64,000 nucleotides of DNA from Capsicum annuum (GCF_002878395.1 NC_061118.1:127084010-127148009), one strand, 5' to 3'; numbered from the stretch's first letter, positions 45,777-58,870 are shown. The notes: generated by a model not told the origin, from the sequence alone. A program made the numbers and translations.

Positions 45777-48200
45777 TGTAATACCTCGTATATTCATAAG
45801 CTAGAAAATAAACCATTGTTCCAACGTGTAAAACCTCTAATCTTGTAATTTATATTTTAGTACATGACTTACAATGATTATCCTAGTGAGAAGAGAGCTT
45901 ATGATATGTTAAACGTGTTCATAAAAGTCACTTAAAGTAATGGAAGATAAGAGCTTTTGAATCCATCAAGTTTTAGTGTTTCATTTCACAAGGGTCATCT
46001 TTGAATGAGAATAACTTAATTTATATGTGGTATTTTCATATATTTAGACCAACCAAACTGTAGAGAATCGAATTAACTTTCGAAAGATACCAATTTTGCC
46101 AAAATCTGGCAACCGAGAAAAAATTTATGGCTTTGCAAAGTGGAGTACGTCGCCTAACAAATCACCTAAGGCTACTGAAATGGTTATGCCATAAGTGCCT
46201 CATAACATAGCTTATGCGATAAGTTGAGTGTTGCCTAGCCTAACTTAGGCGATGGGCAATGCGCCGCCTAACCTAGCTTAGGCAATAGGCAATGTGGCAC
46301 ATACCTTATGGCCTAAGTGACGTAAACACTCAATTTTTGAGTTATTTTGAGGGAAACTAAGTCTTTTGACACTCCTTAAATGTCCCTAAACTTAACCTAC
46401 CAAAATTAATAGCTCCTAATCATATTATAACCCTATTAACATCCTAAGTTCATCATCTAAAAGCACTATAGGAGAAAAATAACTAGGGTTGTACAATCAA
46501 GCTTGAAGGTCCAATATTTCAACGATTTCGTCACAATAAAGGTATGTGGAGTTTGAACAAGAGCAATTCTTTTGCTCTTGTACCCAAAAATTAAGTTTCT
46601 AATGGATTTCTTATGATTTTGAATATAAGGTTTACACCCAAAGTATCTTGTTGATGAATTTTAAGCATGATGTGATTGATTTATGAAATTTTATGGTTTC
46701 CTTGAGTTAAAGAAGGCTCTTTTGTGACTTTGAATACCATGAGCATGATTGGAGACATTGTTTATAGTTTTTTTCATTGAATTGAACATGATATTGTGAT
46801 TTGAAGCTATTACTTTTATATTATTAAACTATTTTAAGAAAAGTTTTTGAAGCATAATGATTTATCATGCATTTACATGAGTTGGATATATTGATACTCA
46901 ATTATATAAGCAGTATATGATCTTTGATCCTCATATGAGTTTTGATATCCACTTCACAGAGTTATTCATATAATGATTGACTGCATAACTGGTTTTCCAA
47001 TAAACCCTTATATGAGTTTTAATATAGATTTCTATGAGAGGAGCATAGCTAATAAAAGGGAGTAGTATTTAGCACCGATTTGGGTAAGTTACTACGGTTT
47101 CATACCCCAGAACTACGTGCCGCCATAGGATTGAGACTTTTGGGCCTAAGGTCGAGATAGTGATCACTAAGTTGAGGTTATACTCTCTGGAAAAAGTATG
47201 ACACCTTCCCAGCATAAAGTTTCTTCCTTATGAGGACAAAAATATTGGACTTCATGTAGATCACATGATTTATGTCAGTTAAGAGAACCTCCCTAATAGT
47301 AATATTTTCAGATTAGTTTGTTAAAGTATTTTTCCCTCAAAGAAAGTATTTTTCCCTGCTAGTAAAATTAAATGAACAGCTTTTGAGTATTTTTCTCCAA
47401 AGATTTTGGGAGCTAAGTGCAAAGGGTCACAACTTAATCAAATATTACTTTACTTAAAATTTCATTTTCAAAGCTACAAGTCTTAGCTTTCAAATGTAGA
47501 GTTGAGCTCTTTCTCGCTTATTCTATATGTTTTGAGAAGGTAATAAAACTACAGATTTTTGAACTAAGTATAATGACTCGCAAGATTTATGTTACAAGTT
47601 TTACTATTCATGACTTATCAAATTTATTCAAGCTATGTGAGTCATTTATATTTCACATGCATTTGTTTTATAAAATAATGATGTTGTTTATGCATACACC
47701 CCCATATAAACAGTATATCCTTAAAGTACTGATTCACATATACGTCTGTGTGCTATATTGTCTTATAAAGTAGGTTCAAGTGCTCAGTCTCAGCAGCGAT
47801 AGTTATCTCCGAGTACCTTGATCCACTCTTCCACAGTTGGTTAATCCTCATGGTCTGAGGACCTATTTTCCCTGATTTCAATCGTCATAGTAGTTGGTTT
47901 AATTCTTTTCAGTTGAGTATGAGTAAATTGGGGATCTTTCCTAATGGATCTCTAGTTCTTTAGTAGTAGAGGCTTTGTTAGACTAGACTATTAGTTGTGT
48001 TTAGACTTTTTGGTATTTTGCATTTGAAAACAATATTTATTCATATTTTTGTATGGACATGATATGACAGTACCATTGCTTTGCCCTATTTGTCTTAAAG
48101 TAAGATCTAGATTCAGTAATAAGCTCAAAGGGTTAGCTTGGGGATACTTGTAGCCTTGAGCACCGTGTGTTGCTTCGAGATAAGATTTTGGGGCATTACA
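45777..48200 (+). mobile_element. 5' LTR of C
   Basis: Starts TGTAATACCTCGTATATTC, ends GGGGCATTACA. Contains ORF 47573-47773, which is not conserved as an ORF in the 3' LTR. Confidence 0.95.
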
Positions 48201-48204
48201 AACT

Positions 48205-48216
48205 TAGTTTCAAAGT
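48205..48216 (+). other. Primer binding site of C (decayed)
   Basis: tagtttcaaagt stands for TGGTATCAGAGC, 8 of 12 matches, at 5 bases after the LTR end. Confidence 0.7.
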
Positions 48217-48471
48217 CTAAGGTTTAGAGAGTCTTAGGGGGTCTGACAAGCCGCATTACATAGAGTCTTGATCATCAGTATAAAGTGTGCCATATCTATA
48301 AGCAAGAGGCTATGAAGCATTTTAGAAAAAAAGTCATCTCTTTTTTTTAGAATCTATCGTGCTCATATCTATCTCTATCTACTATTGACTCATGCTCTTT
48401 TATAATAGATAATACCTCCCTGTAGAGCCTACGCTCATAGGAATAATAAGCCACCTCAACCTATAGATCCT

Positions 48472-49560
48472 ATGAGTAAGAATATGTCAGCCCAAGCTAT
48501 GACTGCTATTGTGCAAGCTAATAATCAGGCTGCTGTTTTGTGTCAGCAAGGGGGTGATGCAGCCGCAGCCAGACTTTGTGATTTTATGAGGATGAATTCG
48601 CCCAAATTCTTTGGGTCAAAGGTAGGTGAGGACCCACAGTTATATCTAGATGAGGTGAAAAAGATCACCCAAGTTATGTATATAATTGAAGAGAAGAGTG
48701 TATAACTGGCCTCTTATTATTTGAAAGATATTGCTTATGATTGGGTGGTAAAGTGGAGAAAGAGTAGAGGGGAGAATGAAGCTTCTGTGACGTGACAGGT
48801 ATTCCAGGATACATTCTTGGATAAGTTCTTTCTGTTAGAGATAAGGAAAGCAAAGGTAGAGGAGTTTATAAACCTGAGGCAAAGCTCCATGACAGTAAAG
48901 GAGTATTACCTTAAGTTCAACCAGTTAGCTAAGTATGTTATTGAGTTGATAGCTGACACCTGATCAAGTATGAGTAAGTTTGTGACTGGTGTATCTAGAT
49001 TAGTGTTGAAGGAATATAGGACTGCCATGCTCAATAAAGACATGGACCTTTCTAGGCTGATGATGCATGCTCAATAGATTAAAGTAGATAAGATAAGGAA
49101 GAGAGATAGAGTAAGAGATAATAAGAGGGCTAGATTAGAGTAGCTTAGGTATGGTCAAGCTAGATCCCATGGATGGAACTATCCACAGTTTTAGAATCAT
49201 TCGTCTATGCCTTCACCTTCTTCAGCCAGTGCTCCTACACCCAAAAATAGGTAAGAGTAGTGGGGTAAGTCTTCGATGTCCAGATCTCAGAATAGTGTAA
49301 GCAGAAGACCTCGTTATCCACCATGTGCTAAGTGTGGTAAGGACCATTCCGGTGAGTTCTTGGCTAGGAAAAGGGGTTGTTTTGGCTGTGGTAAAGTGGG
49401 TTATATTATTATAGATTGCCCGCATGCTAGGTAGAGAAATGGAGATATTCGTTCTCAGACTTAGGATAACAGTGTACCAGCTTCTCCAGGTCGTCCATCC
49501 TCTCCTCAGGGCGCTTCATCCAGTACTGCTGGCGGTCGCACCAAACCGCTTCTATGCCTT
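48472..49560 (+). pseudogene. C gag
   Basis: The first 77 codons (48472-48705) are open and end in RMNSPKFFGSKVGEDPQLYL, LDEVKKITQVM. After a TAA the domain goes on with ASYYLKDIAYDWVVKW, FLDKFFLLEIRKAKVEEF, INLRQSSMTVKEYYLKFNQL, and a CCHC zinc knuckle near 49378-49430 reading CFGCGKVGYIIIDC, in which the His is Tyr. Start upstream of 48472 is possible. Gag forms the particle and binds RNA. Stops at several CAG-like sites. Confidence 0.9.
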
Positions 49561-50060
49561 TCCATCCCACTATAAGTAGAAGGATTCACCAGATGTTGTT
49601 ACTAGTATGCTTCATGTTTTTTACTTTAATATGTATGTATTATTGAACCCTGTTAAGTTTTTCTTATGTGACACCATTGGTTGCTGTGAATTTTGAGATA
49701 AACTCAGAAAAGATCCTTGAGCCTATTCTGGTTTCTACTCTAGTAGATGAGTCAGTTGTTGCTAAGTAAGTGTATAAGAAGTGTCCTATTACCGTGCTTC
49801 ATAAGGTCATATTTGTAGACTTGATAGAGTTAGATATGGTTAATTTTGACCTTATTCTGGGGATGGACTGGCTTTATTCTTGTTATGCATTAATAGATTG
49901 TCGCACCCGTGTAGTCAAGTTTTAGTTTCCTGATGAGCCAGTTTTTAAGTGGTCTGGAAATTTTGTATCTCCTTAGAGTCACTTCATATCCTACCTTAAA
50001 GCCAGGAAGTTGATATCTAAAGGTTGCATCTATCATTTGGTTTGAGTTAAAGACACTAAG
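49561..50060 (+). pseudogene. C protease
   Basis: The aspartic protease active-site loop itself is broken around 49650. The downstream part is clear: FVDLIELDMVNFDLILGMDW, LYSCYALIDCRTRVVKF, then YLKARKLISKGCIYHLV leading into RT. TAG/TAA stops interrupt it. Confidence 0.8.
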
Positions 50061-50945
50061 TTTGAAACTCTAACTATCCAATCAGTCAGTATAGTTAATG
50101 AGTTTCCTAATGTTTTTCTAGAAGATCTCCCAGGGGTACCTCCTGATAGTGAGATAGAATTCGAGATTGACCTTCTTCCTGATACGCAGCCTATTTCTAT
50201 CCCTCCATATTGCATGGCTTCTATAGAACTTAAGAAGTTGAAAGAGCAACTCAAAGATCTTTTAGATAAAGGTTTCATAAGGCCTAGTATTTCTCTATGG
50301 GGTACACCTGTCTTATTCGTCTGAAAGAAAGATGGTTCTTTGCGTATGTGCATTGACTATCGTTAGCTTAATAAAGTCACTGTCAAGAATAAATACCCTC
50401 TTCTTAGAATTAATGACTTATTTGATCAGTTTCAAGGTGCAAGTTACTTTTCAAAGACAGACCTTTGATCCAGCTATCATCATCTTAAAGTAAGGGAATG
50501 TGATATTCCAAAGACAGCCTTCAAAACCTGTTACGGTCATTTTGAGTTTCTAGTCATGTCTTTCGGGCTAGCCAATGCTTCAGTAGCTTTCATGGACCTC
50601 ATGAATTGAGTGTTCAAACAGTATCTTGATATATTTTTCATAGCGTTCATAGATGATATCCGTGTTTACTCCCATAGTGAGGATGGCAATGCAGATCATC
50701 TCTGCAATATTTTCCAAACTCTTAGAGATCATTAATTGTTTGCCAAATTCAGCAAGTGTGAATTTTGGTTAGGGTTTGTAGCCTTTCTAGGTCTATTATT
50801 TTAGCCGAAGGCATTAGAGTTGATCCCCAAAAGCTAAAACTATAAAGAATTATCCTAGACCTATCTCTCTGTCAGACATTAGAAGTTTCTTAGGTCTAGT
50901 TGGCTATTACTGCTATTTTGTTAAAGGTTTGTCATTACGTCTCCC
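50061..50945 (+). pseudogene. C reverse transcriptase
   Basis: In one frame save for stops: [32 protein letters not shown] then TAG where a Gln is usual, [39 protein letters not shown], and the catalytic loop FIAFIDDIRVY near 50640-50670 with both Asp intact. Stops stand at positions where relatives have Gln or Arg (CAG, CAA, CGA). The thumb after 50790 has a frameshift. Confidence 0.9.
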
Positions 50946-51400
50946 ATGACCCAACTGACCCAAAAGAAAGTTAAGCTCCTATGGTCAGATTCCTGCGAGA
51001 AGAGTTTTCAGGAGTTGAAGACTCAACTCACTTCAGCCCTTGTGTTAACTTTACCCAATGGTACAGATGGTTTTATGGGGTATTGTGATACCTCTAGAGT
51101 TGGTTTGGATTGTGTGTTGATGCAGAGAGATAAGGTTATAGCCTATGCCTCTAGAAAGTTGAAACCGTATGAAAAGAGTTACCCAACCCATGATCTTGAA
51201 TTAGTTCTTGTGGGTTTTCCTTTGAAAATCCTGAGACACTATCTATATGGTGTTTATGTTGATGTGTTCATGGATCACAAAAGTTTGCAGTACGTGTTTA
51301 CTAAGAGGGAGTTGAATCTTTGCTAGAGGAGATGGTTAGAGTTGCTAAAAGATAATGATATTAGTGTGTTGTATCATCCGGGTAAGGCCAAGTGGCAGAT
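50946..51400 (+). pseudogene. C RNase H
   Basis: The 126-codon stretch 50946-51326 covers most of the domain: [38 protein letters not shown] with the first catalytic Asp present, [38 protein letters not shown]. The tail LYHPGKA at 51369 is then thrown out of frame by one base. Confidence 0.9.
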
Positions 51401-52533
51401 GCCATTAGAAAGTTGTCTTTGGATAGTGTTGCTCATATAGGGAAGGGTAAGAAAGAGTTAGCTCATGAAGTGCACCGTTCAGCTAGATTAGTTGTTAGGT
51501 TTCTTGATTCAGCTGAGGGGAATGTATGGGTTCAGAGTAGTTTTGAATCTTCTCTAGTTTTGGTAGTAAAGGAGAAGCAAGACATAGATTCTAGTTTGGT
51601 CAAACTAAAGGAGTCAGTTAAAGACCAAAAGGTAGAGATTTTCTCCCAAGGGGAGATAGTGTGTTAAGGTTTCAGGATAGATTGTGTTTTCCTTGCGTTG
51701 ATGATTTAAGGTAGAGAATTATCACTGAAGCACATGGCGCGTGATATTCTATCCATCCTGGTGCTACCAAGATATACCGCAACTTGCAAAAAATTTATTG
51801 GTGGAGTGACATAAAGAAAGATATAGCAGAGTTTGTGGTGAAGTGTGCAACGTGCCAATAGGTTAAGGTAGAGCACCAAAGACCTGGTGGTAAGATACAA
51901 GAGTTTGGTATCCCCACTTAGAAGTGGGAAGAGGTAAACATGGATTTTATGACTGGTTTACCTCTTTTGCACGATCATCATGATTCGATTTTGGTTATTG
52001 TAGACAGGTTGACTAAGTCAGCGTATTTCCTGCCAGTGCATACATCTTATACAGCTGAGGATTATGCAAAGTTATATATCTAAGAGTTAGTCAGACTGCA
52101 TGGAGTTCCCTTGTCTATCAGATCAGATAGGGGTACTTAGTTTACTTCTCAGTTTTGGAGAGCTTTCCAGAAGGGTCTTGGTACCCAAGTTTATTTGAGT
52201 TCTGCTTTTCACCAGTAGACAGATGGTCAGGCTGAGAGGACTATCCAGACTCTAGAGGATATGTTGAGAGTGTGTACTATTGATTTCAAGGGTAGTTGTG
52301 ATAAGCATTTTCCATTGATTGAGTTTGTGTATAACAACAATTATGACTCTACCATCTAGATGGCTCCGTTTGAGGCTCTTTATGAGAGAAGATGTAGATC
52401 ACCCATAGATTGGTTTGAAGTGAGTGAGGCCTCTTTGATTGGACTAGATGCAGTATTTAAGGCTATGGAGAAAGTTGAGTTGATTAGAGAAAGGTTGAAG
52501 ACAGCTGAGAGTCGCTAGAAGTCATATACAGAT
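51401..52533 (+). pseudogene. C integrase
   Basis: Tether 51392-51660, then the zinc-binding head (HPGATKIYRNLQKIYWW, CATC followed by TAG) and the catalytic core: VNMDFMTGLPLL with the first Asp, RSDRGT with the second Asp followed by TAG, and TDGQAERTIQTLEDMLRVC with the Glu. All three catalytic acids are seen, but at least six stops (TAG for CAG or TGG, TAA for CAA) break the chain. Confidence 0.9.
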
Positions 52534-52985
52534 GTGAGGAGAAGGGACCTTGAGTTTAAAGTTAATGATTTGGTGTACCTAAAAATTTCACCCATGAAAG
52601 GGGTGAAAAGATTTGGTAAGAAGGGAAAGCTTAGTCCCCATTATGTTGGCCCTTATAAGGTTCTAATCCATGTTGGGAAAGTAGCCTATGAGATTAAGTT
52701 GCCCGCAGAATTATCAGCTGTTCATCTGGTATTCCATGTGTCTATGCTTAAGAAGTGCATTGGTGACACCACTGCTGTAGTTCCTTTAGAAAACTCAGAT
52801 GTTCAGAACTGCCTGTCTTATGAAGAAATTCCAGTTGTGATCTTAGATTATCAAATCTGTAGAGTAAGGAACAAAGAAGTTCCTTTGGTCAAAGTTCTTT
52901 GGCGGAACTAGTCAGTTCAGGGTGCTACTTTGAAAGAGAAAGCAGATATACAAGCCCAGTACCCCCATTTCTTTTCCGCAAATGC
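52534..52985 (+). pseudogene. C integrase C-terminus and chromodomain
   Basis: Open for 125 codons to 52911. GPYKVLIHVGKVAYEIKLP and VHLVFHVSMLKKCIGD are the GPF/Y-like module; YEEIPVVILDYQICRVRNKE and VPLVKVLWRN form a chromodomain, interrupted at the end by TAG and continued by GATLKEKADIQAQYPHFF. Chromodomains steer chromovirus integration to chromatin. This identifies C as a chromovirus. Confidence 0.85.
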
Positions 52986-53205
52986 AGATTCAGCCAAAGG
53001 TAATACTTATCCTTAATTCAGCCCCTTTTTAATCAATGATTCAGCTATATAGCTATTCTTATTATAGGTTCATGCATTCTTTGAAGTACCCAAAGGTTTA
53101 GAATAAAGTACAGTCAGTTTAGCAAGTTATTTGAGCTGTGCATCCCCTGTTTCTGTCTGTGTTCTTAGCCTAACTAGCGAATCTCATATGAGGATGAATG
53201 TCCCC

Positions 53206-53217
53206 AAGGGGGAGATA
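53206..53217 (+). other. Polypurine tract of C
   Basis: aagggggagata directly ahead of the 3' LTR; second-strand synthesis starts here in active elements. Confidence 0.9.
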
Positions 53218-53218
53218 C

Positions 53219-55650
53219 TGAATACCCCATATATTCCTAAGCTACAAAACAAACCATTGTTCCTACGTGTGAAACCTTTAATCTTGTAATTTATATTTGA
53301 GTACATGACTTACAACGAGTATCTTAGAGAGAAGAGAGCTTATAATGTGTTAAACGTGTTCATAAGAGTCACTTAAGTAATGCAAGCTAAGAGCTTTTGA
53401 ATACATTAAGTTTTAGTGTTTGATTTCACAAAGGTCATCTTTAAATGAGCATAACTTGATGTATATATGATATTTTGGTAGATTTAGACCCACCAAATTT
53501 TAGAAAATTGAATTATCTTTCAAACGATACCAATTTTGCCAAAATTCGGCAACCGAGCAAAAAGTTATGGCTTTGCAAAATGGAGTGCATCGCTTAACAA
53601 ATCACCTAAGGTTACTGGAATGGTTATGCCATAAGTTAAGCTCCTCCCAACTAAGCTTAGGCTATAAGTTGAGCACTTCTTATCCTAACTTAGGCGATGG
53701 TCAATATGCCGCCTAACCTAACTTAGGTGATGGGCAATGCGGCATATACCTTATGGACCAAGTGACGTAAACACTCTGTTTTTGAGTTATTTTGAGGGAA
53801 ACTAAGTCTTTTGACACTCCTTAAACGTCCATAAACTTAGCCTTATGAAATTAATAGCCCCTAATAACATTATAACCCTATTAATATCCTAAGTTAATTA
53901 TCTAAGACCACTATAGGAGAAAAATAACTAGGGTTGCACAATCAAGCTTGAAGGTCCAATATTTCAACGATTTCGTCACAATAAAGGTATGTGGAGTTTG
54001 AACAAGAGCAATTCTTTTGCTCTTGTGCCCAAAAATTATATTTCTAATGGATTTCTTATGATTTTGAATATAAGGTTTACACCCAAAGTATCTTGTGATG
54101 AATTTTAAGCATGATGTGATTGAATTAAGAAATTTTATGGTTTCCTTGAGTTAAATAAGGCTTTTTTGTGACTTTGAATACCATGAGCATGATTTTGAGA
54201 CATTGTTTATAGGTTTTTTCATTGAATTGAATATGAGATTGTGATTAGAAGCTATTACTTTTACATTATTGAAGGATTTTGAGAAAATCTTGCGAAGCAT
54301 GATGATTTGCTATGCATTTACATGAGTTTGATTTATTGATACTCAATTATATAAGCAGTATATGATCTTTGATCCTCGTATGAGTTTTGAAATCCACTTC
54401 ACAGAGTTATTCATATATTCATTGAGTGCATAACTGGTTTCCTAATAAACCCTTAAGCGAGTTTTAAAGTAGATTTTCATGAGATGAGCATAGCTAATAA
54501 AAGGTAGTAGTATTTAGAACCAAGTTGGGTAAGTTACTATGGTTTCATACCCCAAAACTATGTGCCACCATAGGATTGAGAATTTTGGGCCTAAGGCTGA
54601 GATAGTAATCACTAAGTTGAGGTTATACTCTCTGGAAAGATTATGACACCTTCCCCAGCATGAGGTTTCTTCCTTTGAAGGACAAAAACATTGAAATCTA
54701 TGTAGCTCGCAGGGTTTAGGTCGGTTAAGAGAACCTCCTTAATAGTAATATTTTTAGAGTAGTTTCTTAAAGTATTTTTCCCTTAAAAAATGTATTTTCC
54801 CTGCTTGTAAAAGTAAATGAACAACTTTTAAGTAATTTTCTCCAAAGATTTTGGGAGCTAAGGGTAAAGGCTCACAACTTAACCAGATATTACTTTACTT
54901 GAAATTTCAATTTCAAAGCTACAAGTCTTATCTTTCAAATGCAGAGTTGAGCTCTTTATCACTTATTCTATATGTTTTGAGAAGGGAATAGAACTACAGA
55001 TTTTTGAACTAAGTATAATGACTCGCGAGATTCATGTTACAAGTTTCACTATTCATGACTTATCAAATTTATTCAAGCTATGTGAGTCATTTATATTTAG
55101 CATGCATTTGTTTTATAAAGTAATGATGTTGTTTACTATATTCATACACCCCCATATACTCAGTACATAGTCAAAGTACTGATTCACATATACATCTGTG
55201 TGCTATATTTTGTTATAATGTAGGTTTAGGTGCTCAGTCTCAGCAGCGACAGTGATCTCTGAGTACCTTGGTCTACTCTTCCACCATTGGTGAGTCCTCA
55301 TGGTTTGAGGACCTATTTTCCCTAATTTCAGTCGTCATAGTAGTTAGTTTAATTCTTTTTAGTTGAGTATGAGCCAGTTGGGGATCTGTCCTAACGACTC
55401 TCTAGTTCTTGAGTAGTATAGGATTTGTCAGACTAGACTATCAGTTGTGTTAAGACTTTTTAGTATTTTGCATATGAAAACATTATTTCTTCATATTTTA
55501 TTATGGACATGATATGACAATACCATTGTTTTTCCCTATTTGTCTTAAAGTAAGCTCTAGATTTAGTAATAGGCTCAAAGGGTTAGCTTGGGGATACTCA
55601 TAGCCTTGAGCACCATGTGATGCTTCCAGATGAGATTTCGTGGCGTTACA
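53219..55650 (+). mobile_element. 3' LTR of C
   Basis: Starts TGAATACCCCATATATTC, ends TGGCGTTACA, directly before the target duplication CTTGA. Confidence 0.95.
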
Positions 55651-55655
55651 CTTGA

Positions 55656-57194
55656 CTGCTTTTGATTCAGTATTTCTAACATCTGCCTGAACTGGCGCTC
55701 CAAGTGCTTGATAGCAGTGGCCTGAGACTCAACCTTCTAGGTCAACCCTGAAATGCCAGCGTTAATTTCCTTAAGGTTGTTCTCCTAATTTCCCCCTTTA
55801 CCAACTTAGTCAATATCTCTTCCATTCTTAATTTTGTATCTTATCTGCCAGGTGAAATATATAGGTCTCCCTTCTCTCTATAGTCATTCTTCTTTCTCTA
55901 GTCTCCATCTTTCTCCCTACTATGGTTTTTGTATCTATCATAATAGTTTTAAGTTTGGTTTCCTTGCCCTTGTGCTTGTAAACCCTCCAACTTACGATCC
56001 ATATATTTTTCATCCTCCTTTAGCTCTAACTCATAAGCTTTGTAAGCTGACCCTTGTGTTTCTACTACGTTCACTCTCTCAGAACTTTTTGCCATAAACT
56101 GCTTTTCCAATGACCTTAGATCAATTCCTAACACATAATTTCTTAAGCTATTAAATCATCAACTACTTTCTGGTCGCAGGAGGCACTAATAGCATATATG
56201 CCAGATCCCCTGTCATCTTTCAGAGTTTTCCACCCTGGGTTAGTGAGTGAGATTTGATGTAGGATATCTAAATCTGTCTTCCAGTGCAGTCTCATAAAAG
56301 CTCCTCCAGAGATAGTGTCTGCCATAGCTCTGGAACTGATGGTCAGAGCTCTGTAGAAGATCTTTAATAAGTTTGTCCCTAAAATCCAATGGTTGGGTAC
56401 CATACTTAGCTTCTTCTTGAACGTAAACCAAGCCTCATACATAGATTGTGACTACAGCTACCCAAAATTATAAATCTTATCCTTAAGCTATAACTTCTTG
56501 GATAAAGGAAAGAACTGTTTCAAAAATTATCTGCGCAACTCATTTCATATAGTGATAGATCCTTTTGGAAGTTTCCTTACCCATAAAGATGCTTCTCCAT
56601 TAAACGAGAAAGGGAACAACCTTAATATATAAACTTCCTAATTCACTCCTAGATTTTAGTATGAGTTGTAGATCCTAATGAAATTTATAAAGTACATGTT
56701 TGAGTCATTTGTAAGTAAACCCGCAAATACACCATTCAGATTTAATAGCTGAATCATTGCACTCGTTATGTCAAACTTAATGCCTGGGTAAAAATAAGAG
56801 GAAAAATAGCCCCAGTCTCTGTTAGCTCGACGTACCCTAGATCCTCTTCATGATCCTCATAGGGCAACAAATACTGATATATTGGGATCACTTGAGAATG
56901 GCCACTTCTAACTCTATTCTAATTACCACCTAGTGCTACTCAATGGTCTTCTACCTGCCTCTGTATAGCTAACTCTGCCTCCTAAGCTATGTGATGAGCA
57001 TCTTCTTCCCACCTCTGATTAGCAGCTTGTGCTAACATCTTATTATTTTGTCAATCAACAATGTATAAACTTCTTTAGAAGGAGAGGGAGGTACCTAGTG
57101 TGGATCATCACCAACCCCTTTATGAATATCATCTCTTTTTGGATCTATAATCCTTTTCGATATTTGTAGGATCCTCTCTAGATTTTGATTCCAT
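55656..57194 (-). pseudogene. A2 gag
   Basis: Minus strand from a possible ATG at 57194 (MESKSREDP). The reading is stop-rich but shows the Athila capsid words: LFPFSFNGEASLWVRKLPKG, SITIWNELRR, FKKKLSMVPNHW, FYRALTISSRAMADTISGGA at 56442-56240. Toward 55656 a coil (SQATAIKHLERQFRQMLEIL) resembles that of A1 at 9960. It is cut by element C and continues at 45771. Gag forms the particle; this copy is dead. Confidence 0.8.
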
Positions 57195-57313
57195 GGAAGT
57201 AAGGGACCGCCTCTACTTTATGTTCTAGGCATACACTAGTGTATACCCAACTAAGAACAAATAGAAAAAGACCCATAAACTGCAATAACTTTAATTCACG
57301 ACTCAACACCGTA

Positions 57314-57335
57314 CTCCCTGACAATGGTGGAAAGA
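57314..57335 (-). other. Probable A2 primer binding site
   Basis: On the minus strand ccaccattgtcagggagta resembles the Athila-type primer site TGGCGCCGTTGCCGGGGA (given from memory as tRNA-Asp type) with five or more changes. It lies just inside the LTR at 57338. Confidence 0.5.
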
Positions 57336-57337
57336 TA

Positions 57338-58870
57338 TGATCATGCCCAAGCTACACCTTCAATCTAAAGATTATCCAGTCACTATTAAATACAATAACC
57401 CAATAAAATTTGGGGTCAAATCCTATGAGAATACGTGGACTTGTGGATCTTAACTATTGTAGTCCACAGGAAGAATTAGAAAGTAAATGGGGGTTTGAAG
57501 TGATTATATCGAACAAGTAGTAAATATTCACTCTGGTTGTAATTTAGTCATAGACGATCGCTAGGGTGGTGTATCCCCTGGATTCTAACTCAGTCAGCTT
57601 CTTGTGTTCAATCCAACAATATAACTAGTGTGCATGTAGAGTCTGGTAAGATAGGTATCACGAACGGCCTCTCGAAACTATTTAGTAACTTTACTCATCT
57701 TCTCTCAATCTCAAAGTGTCACATTACTAACCCTTACTTTGGACCCCAGTTACAACTATCTCCTTTCAGTATCAAGTTGATTAGATGGGAGTTAATTGGC
57801 TTAAGAAGAATGTTTAATTAAGCTTGTATCAACAATTAAACCCAAATCCCCATTGTGATTCTCTTTTCCCAATTTCTACCTCTCTCTCAGGTTCGTAGTG
57901 ATTACAGGCAGGATCCTAATGTTTGCAACCATTAAGAAATCAATCAAAGTAAAGGAAACCTCAATACATGCAACAATAATACTATAGAAGGACTGAACAC
58001 TTACCCTACTTCATTATGTAGCCAAGGTTCCCACAACCCTATCTAAGGGATATTAGCCACTCATACTTGTGTAACGATTAAACAAATTCATATTTGAAGA
58101 CATTAAATAATCACACAATAATTAACAGCTGAAAAACCTAAAATGTTAAGTTAATTATGAACAAAAATAAAACAGAATAATTCCAAGACCAAAGATGGAT
58201 CTCAAAGTAAAATATATGTTTGTGAGTATCAAGAATGTGTAACTTCTACTAAAAAAACATAAAGGGTATTTATAGTACATGAGGAAACCCTGAAAATCAA
58301 AGCCAGGATAAAGAAGGACAAAAATAGTGCCACTTACTTGGTTCATATGCGGTCAATCAGTAGGCACAAGTACCATATGCAGTCCACATATAGACCCAGG
58401 TAAGTTCCAGAAAATCTTCCTAAACTATTTTCTCTTGGGACTTTATTATTCTAGCACTTACCTTTCCGATATGTGGTTTGCATGTACTACATATGGTTAA
58501 CATTTAGATATAGCTAAGTGTTGGAACTTTTTCTTCAGATTTTGGACTCTCAAGATCTTCAATTCTGGTACTTACCATAGTCACATACGAACCACATGTG
58601 CTACATACGGTCCACATATGGACAAAGTTAAGTTCCATGCCTTCAAATTCTTGCTTTGGTCACGTACTCTGGTAAGCACCACAAATGCCAAAAAATGATC
58701 AAGTAAGTTGCCAAAAACTCCATATTTCATCTTTTTCTTAAACCTAGCATCCAAAACTTATTTTTCTGCAAAACATACCCAAAACATATCATATCTAACA
58801 AAACATCCTAAGAAACTTGCATATTTTATCATTTTAAGCGTTGAAAGTGCTATATTTTTATAGCACATCA
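57338..58870 (-). mobile_element. 5' LTR of A2 (Athila-like)
   Basis: On the minus strand it starts TGATGTGCTATAAAAATA at 58870 and is read to a CA at 57338, just before the probable primer site. 1533 bp. The start is clear; the end is inferred. It contains several copies of catatg(t/g)ggtccacatatgg-like words around 58330-58620. The matching 3' LTR was not found in the window, so no target duplication can be checked; the 5 bases outside are attgg. Confidence 0.65.

Larger units (their letters stand above)
45777..55650 (+). mobile_element. Complete chromovirus-type Ty3/gypsy element C
   Basis: LTRs 45777-48200 (2424 bp) and 53219-55650 (2432 bp), both TG...CA, with a perfect 5-bp target duplication CTTGA at 45772-45776 and 55651-55655. 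By eye the LTRs agree at about nine of ten bases over the first 250. Primer site, gag, protease, RT, RNase H, integrase, chromodomain and purine tract follow in order. Structurally complete but coding-dead: nearly every domain has stops, mostly TAG for CAG. It lies in the gag of A2. Confidence 0.95.

Noticed and set aside
45777..55650. A potentially active retrotransposon
   Set aside because: Ends and order are complete, but gag and pol have many stops and the LTRs differ at about one base in ten.
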